22,769 nt of DNA from a virus, in the IMG/VR virus record IMGVR_UViG_3300020735_000063, positions 1-22,769 of that record; one strand, written 5' to 3'. This document shows, piece after piece, positions 22,512-22,769 of the stretch. Every line of letters begins with the position of its first letter. Within the stretch, counting starts at the first letter, position 1. Under the pieces are notes generated by a model that worked only from the letters and a program-made list of their open reading frames with translations, did not search any database and had not been told where the DNA came from. The position numbers and the translations under genes are program-made.

Positions 22512-22577
22512 TGGTCGCATCAGTGGCGATACGTCGCCGAAGTTGACTAAAAACTTTCCGCGAGACTGGTGCGACTA
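22512..22577 (+). other. Possible three-way-junction RNA element
   Basis: Bases 22512-22524 pair with 22565-22577 over 13 consecutive positions, two being G-U. Inside this stem lies a first hairpin, GGCGA (22525-22529) and TCGCC (22534-22538), around TACG, a UNCG-type tetraloop. A second hairpin is formed by AAGTT (22540-22544) and AACTT (22552-22556). The helix ends ten bases before the ATG at 22587. An ATG at 22511 also opens an 11-codon frame with three Arg codons in a row running through the left arm. The function could be RNA stability, translation control, or a DNA-level binding site. Confidence 0.6.
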
Positions 22578-22586
22578 ATCTGATTT

Positions 22587-22769
22587 ATGACAGAAGGATT
22601 CGACAACCTAACTTTAGACGTTGCGACAGGAAACGGAGCGGACGATGTTTTGCTTGAGCCGCTAGTTTTCGTGCGTCACGATAGGTCAAGAGTCCGCGCG
22701 CCGATTGGCGGCACTACTGACGGGCTTTCTACGCCTAAAATTATTCGCATCTTGCCGGGATATGACTCA
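22587..22769 (+). CDS. DUF1353-type protein, truncated by window end
   Basis: The first 61 residues of a protein cut by the window edge. The pattern DRSRVRAPIGGTTDGLSTPK followed by IIRILPGY matches the N-terminal half of the DUF1353 family, whose members have DG...TDxxSxP followed by a hydrophobic stretch and later an HDxLY motif, which would lie outside the window. The family occurs near phage lysis genes but its activity is not established. The ATG at 22587 has no ribosome site but lies just beyond the RNA-like element. Confidence 0.7.
   Translation, partial: MTEGFDNLTLDVATGNGADDVLLEPLVFVRHDRSRVRAPIGGTTDGLSTPKIIRILPGYDS

Overview
This window reads as the packaging, head, tail and start of the lysis region of a tailed double-stranded DNA bacteriophage or prophage. 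Every gene I can support lies on the plus strand, with mostly short gaps or one- to eight-base overlaps. A lambda/GpA-type terminase pair and a lambda-type portal are combined with an HK97-type capsid protease fused to the major capsid protein. These are followed by neck genes, a tail-tube candidate, a short tape measure and no sheath gene, so a siphovirus with a short tail is the best reading. The host is inferred to be Gram-negative, because the phage encodes a probable outer-membrane beta-barrel and several Sec signal peptides. Starts mostly lack a Shine-Dalgarno sequence, and AxA|Q-type signal peptides and GVGTTTP-type fibre repeats occur. Together these suggest a Verrucomicrobiota- or Bacteroidota-like host, but this is low-confidence inference.

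Layout: bases 1-172 hold no confirmed gene and are a plausible place for cos or regulatory sequence. Bases 173-3361 hold a helix-turn-helix protein, the small terminase (Nu1-like) and the large terminase (GpA-like). Bases 3463-7638 hold a gpW-like connector with an N-terminal beta domain, the portal and the protease-capsid fusion. Bases 7677-8567 hold a signal-peptide protein and a small head protein, followed by a strong intrinsic terminator at 8588-8627. Bases 8633-11310 hold the neck, the tail terminator, a second signal-peptide protein, a small unknown and the probable tail-tube protein. Bases 11325-14560 hold a chaperone-position protein, the tape measure and two distal-tail proteins. Bases 14563-20639 hold a 1231-residue tail-tip protein, a small Cys-rich protein and a 713-residue fibre with 105-bp repeats and its own signal peptide. 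Bases 20644-22769 hold another signal-peptide protein, two holin-like membrane proteins, a phage-encoded outer-membrane barrel, a structured intergenic element and the truncated start of a DUF1353 protein.

How it works together: the terminase loads DNA through the portal into a capsid matured by the fused protease. The connector, stopper and terminator proteins join a tail whose length is set by the 470-residue tape measure, and the large tip protein and fibre recognise the host. Three things stand out. Five products, two of them embedded in virion gene order, start with Sec signal peptides. A conserved leader motif (AAATTGACTTTYRCTTWA) recurs four times just after a stop codon, three times directly abutting a start codon. 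A possible three-way-junction RNA element precedes the last gene. The most distinctive system candidate is this set of exported or surface-directed phage proteins with repeated expression signals.
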